Shown: piece after piece, positions 14,210 to 14,258 of the stretch
Layout of the letters: each line of letters starts with the position of its first letter
Numbering within the stretch: position 1 is the stretch's first letter
Assembly (NCBI GenBank): GCA_016179165.1
Contig: JACORX010000171.1
Coordinates: 1-14,258, forward strand
Direction of reading: 5' to 3'
From: Candidatus Rokuibacteriota bacterium
Lineage (GTDB): Bacteria; Methylomirabilota; Methylomirabilia; Rokubacteriales; CSP1-6
DNA length: 14,258 nucleotides
Notes under the pieces: model-generated
The model's input: only the letters and a program-made list of their open reading frames with translations
Database searches by the model: none
Told to the model about the DNA's origin: nothing
Program-made: the position numbers and the translations under genes

Positions 14210-14258
14210 AGTCGTTTGTGCGCGCTCTTGGACAAGGGTTCCGGCGAGTGGTGCCGCC
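14206..14258 (+). CDS. Start of a further gene (truncated by the window)
   Basis: An ATG overlaps the methyltransferase stop as ATGA (14206-14209) and opens a frame of 17 codons to the window end, MKSFVRALGQGFRRVVP. The coupling matches the other junctions, so it is probably a real gene of the same operon. Too little is present to name a function. Confidence 0.5.
   Translation, partial: MKSFVRALGQGFRRVVP

Overview
The window is a dense, high-GC bacterial surface-glycan locus. Neighbouring genes overlap by 1 to 8 bases almost throughout, and every gene whose end is visible stops with TGA. I infer a GC-rich environmental bacterium, of the Rokubacteria/Methylomirabilota or deltaproteobacterial kind, probably from a metagenome. 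No marker gene here fixes the taxonomy.

Layout. Bases 1-523 (minus) hold the start of an integral-membrane GT-C (PMT/ArnT-like) glycosyltransferase. A 169-bp divergent intergenic region follows, with promoter-like elements and a perfect 6-3-6 palindrome. The plus-strand cluster then begins with an EPS-associated MarR-type winged-helix regulator fused to a Rossmann-like domain (693-1325) and an MsbA-type ABC exporter (1322-3169). Next comes a nonulosonic acid (pseudaminic-type) pathway: PseB dehydratase, PseC aminotransferase, PseG hydrolase, a PseI/NeuB-family synthase, a GNAT N-acetyltransferase in the PseH position, a Gfo/Idh/MocA oxidoreductase and an SpsF-type cytidylyltransferase. After it lie a class III (GSA-aminomutase-like) aminotransferase, a probable GT-B glycosyltransferase, a SAM methyltransferase and the first codons of one more gene.

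The pathway genes supply every usual step from UDP-GlcNAc to a CMP-activated nonulosonate: 4,6-dehydration with C5 inversion, C4 transamination, N-acetylation, UDP removal, condensation with phosphoenolpyruvate, and CMP activation. The oxidoreductase, class III aminotransferase, methyltransferase and glycosyltransferase probably tailor or transfer the sugar. The ABC protein may move the glycan or its lipid-linked precursor.

The main surprise is the class III aminotransferase gene (9697-12066). A 358-codon intein with a LAGLIDADG endonuclease domain (10135-11208) sits immediately before the Cys of the cofactor-site motif CGYHGW, so precise splicing would restore that motif. The same reading frame then meets a single in-frame TAG (11425-11427), after which the family homology continues in frame to the normal end, including the PLP lysine. 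The gene is therefore a recent nonsense mutant, contains a base error, or is read through.
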